Assembly (NCBI GenBank): GCA_016789245.1
Contig: JAEURM010000115.1
Coordinates: forward strand, 1-6,414
DNA length: 6,414 bases
Origin: Anaerolineales bacterium
GTDB taxonomy: Bacteria; Chloroflexota; Anaerolineae; Anaerolineales; UBA6663
Direction: 5' to 3'
Of this stretch, positions 5,457-6,414 are shown piece after piece (the first letter of the stretch is position 1; each line of letters begins with the position of its first letter). The notes beneath the pieces are model-generated. The model was given only the letters and a program-made list of their open reading frames with translations, made no database searches and was not told the DNA's origin. The translations under genes and the position numbers were made by a program.

Positions 5457-6414
5457 ATGCGTAAACTCTGGCGTCTAACGTTTTTGGCGGCGTGGCTGGC
5501 CGCCTGCACCTCCGCCACGGAGGCACCCAGCCCAACCCAAGTGCCCACACTAGCGCCACCCAAAGTGGAAGTGGAAACGGCCACCGCTCCGGCGGCGGTT
5601 GCTCCAACCGAAACGGCCAATGCGCCTGCCACGCCGCTCAGCACCGCTATGCCCGCCGCCACGGCCACGCCCACCGTGCTTAATCCACTCACCGGCCAAC
5701 CGCTGAGTGACGCTTCCGTTTTAGAGCGCCGCCCACTCGCCATCAAAGTGGCGCACTTTCCGCGCTCCGTGCGTGAACATCAGGTGGGTTTATCTTTTGC
5801 CGATAACGTGTGGGAGCATTACGCCGAGGGCGGCGTTATCCGCTTTACGGGCATTTTTTACAGCCAAACGCCGGAGAAGGTGGGCAACGTGCGTTCCGCG
5901 CGGCTGATTGACGGCATCATTGCGGATGCGTATCAGGCGCTGTTGGTGGCCTCCGGCTCTAGCACAGGAACGATGAACCGCTTGCGCGAGAATGAAGATT
6001 TGTTCCCGCGCATTATTGCGGAATACACGGGCTACTCAGAATGCCCCCTGCTCTGCCGCGAAGAGAGTGCGGCGCTCACTACTAACAAACTCTTCACTTC
6101 ACCTGCCGCGCTGTGGCAACTGGCCACCGAGAAGCAATTCGGCCCGCCGCAAAATTTTGCTGGTTATCCATTTGAATCAGGCACACCGGCCAGCGGCACG
6201 CCCATCAGCACCATTCATTTAGATTGGCAGTTGAACAACACGGTGGCCGAGTGGCGCTATGATGCGGCTTCCGGCCAATACACGCGCTGGATAGATACGG
6301 CCAATTTGCCTGAGCTAGCGCCGCATGTAGATACGTTCACCGGCCAACAGTTAAGCGCCAGCAACATTGTGTGGTTGGTAGCGCCGTACGTGCCCAGCAA
6401 CATTCGGGAAGAAG
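5457..6414 (+). CDS. DUF3048 (YerB-like) lipoprotein, 3'-partial
   Basis: The frame is open from the ATG at 5457 to the end of the window, giving 319 residues; the stop is beyond the edge. Residues 1-16 are a short lipoprotein signal (RKLWR, then a hydrophobic core) with lipobox LAAC and lipidated Cys17. Residues of about 18-73 are a Thr/Pro/Ala-rich linker likely to span the space between membrane and folded domain. The DUF3048 domain begins at NPLTGQPL (76-83) and shows RRPLAIKV (91-98), LSFADNVWEHYAEGGVIRF (112-130), IFYSQTPEKVGNVRSARLID (133-152) and VASGSS (164-169), all typical of the family. A Cys pair (196 and 200) falls in a loop. The family has no biochemical function I know of. The final domain half (from about residue 250) is present in part. 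No clear ribosome binding site precedes the ATG, but the signal peptide fits this start. Confidence 0.9.
   Translation, partial: MRKLWRLTFLAAWLAACTSATEAPSPTQVPTLAPPKVEVETATAPAAVAPTETANAPATPLSTAMPAATATPTVLNPLTGQPLSDASVLERRPLAIKVAHFPRSVREHQVGLSFADNVWEHYAEGGVIRFTGIFYSQTPEKVGNVRSARLIDGIIADAYQALLVASGSSTGTMNRLRENEDLFPRIIAEYTGYSECPLLCREESAALTTNKLFTSPAALWQLATEKQFGPPQNFAGYPFESGTPASGTPISTIHLDWQLNNTVAEWRYDAASGQYTRWIDTANLPELAPHVDTFTGQQLSASNIVWLVAPYVPSNIREE

Noticed and set aside
5435..5746. Minus-strand frame of 103 codons over the DUF3048 gene's start
   Set aside because: Its Ala/Val/Gly-rich product is the antisense of the Thr/Pro/Ala linker of the real gene, and it has no family features.

Overview
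The window is a gene-dense stretch of bacterial chromosome of moderately high GC. It most resembles an Anaerolineae-like member of the Chloroflexota. That placement is inference. It rests on a lipoprotein with a long Thr/Pro/Ala-rich linker ahead of a DUF3048 domain, a YugP-type membrane zinc peptidase, a second small lipoprotein, and short palindromic repeats in the gaps between genes. No rRNA, tRNA, CRISPR array, transposase, integrase or phage gene is visible.

Layout. The left part (1-2900, plus strand) is a compact four-gene run. It starts with a SAM-dependent methyltransferase whose start lies off the left edge. A ten-helix EamA/DMT transporter follows after a 7-base gap. A GNAT acetyltransferase overlaps the transporter by 40 bases. 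A lipoprotein made of only the extracytoplasmic part of SecD overlaps the acetyltransferase by an ATGA junction. The spacing implies one transcript with coupled translation. A 59-base palindromic element (2906-2964) then separates this run from an M20-family metallopeptidase (2974-4326) on the same strand. The stop codon of that gene lies in what looks like the edge of another dispersed repeat.

The centre (4327-4503) is a convergent gap with two hairpins, each with its T-rich tail on the opposite strand, one per converging gene. The YugP-type zinc peptidase runs on the minus strand (4504-5217). A divergent gap (5218-5456) holds a perfect 17-base inverted repeat with a 33-base spacer. The last gene, a DUF3048 lipoprotein, starts at 5457 and runs off the right edge.

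How the genes fit together. There is no single obvious pathway. The first three genes (methyltransferase, small-molecule exporter, acetyltransferase resembling the aminoglycoside 6'-N-acetyltransferase-like group) could form a small detoxification or metabolite-modification unit, but this is a guess. The remaining genes look like envelope or housekeeping functions. The most unusual item is the stand-alone SecD-like lipoprotein. I did not find convincing evidence of a wholly new multi-gene system.
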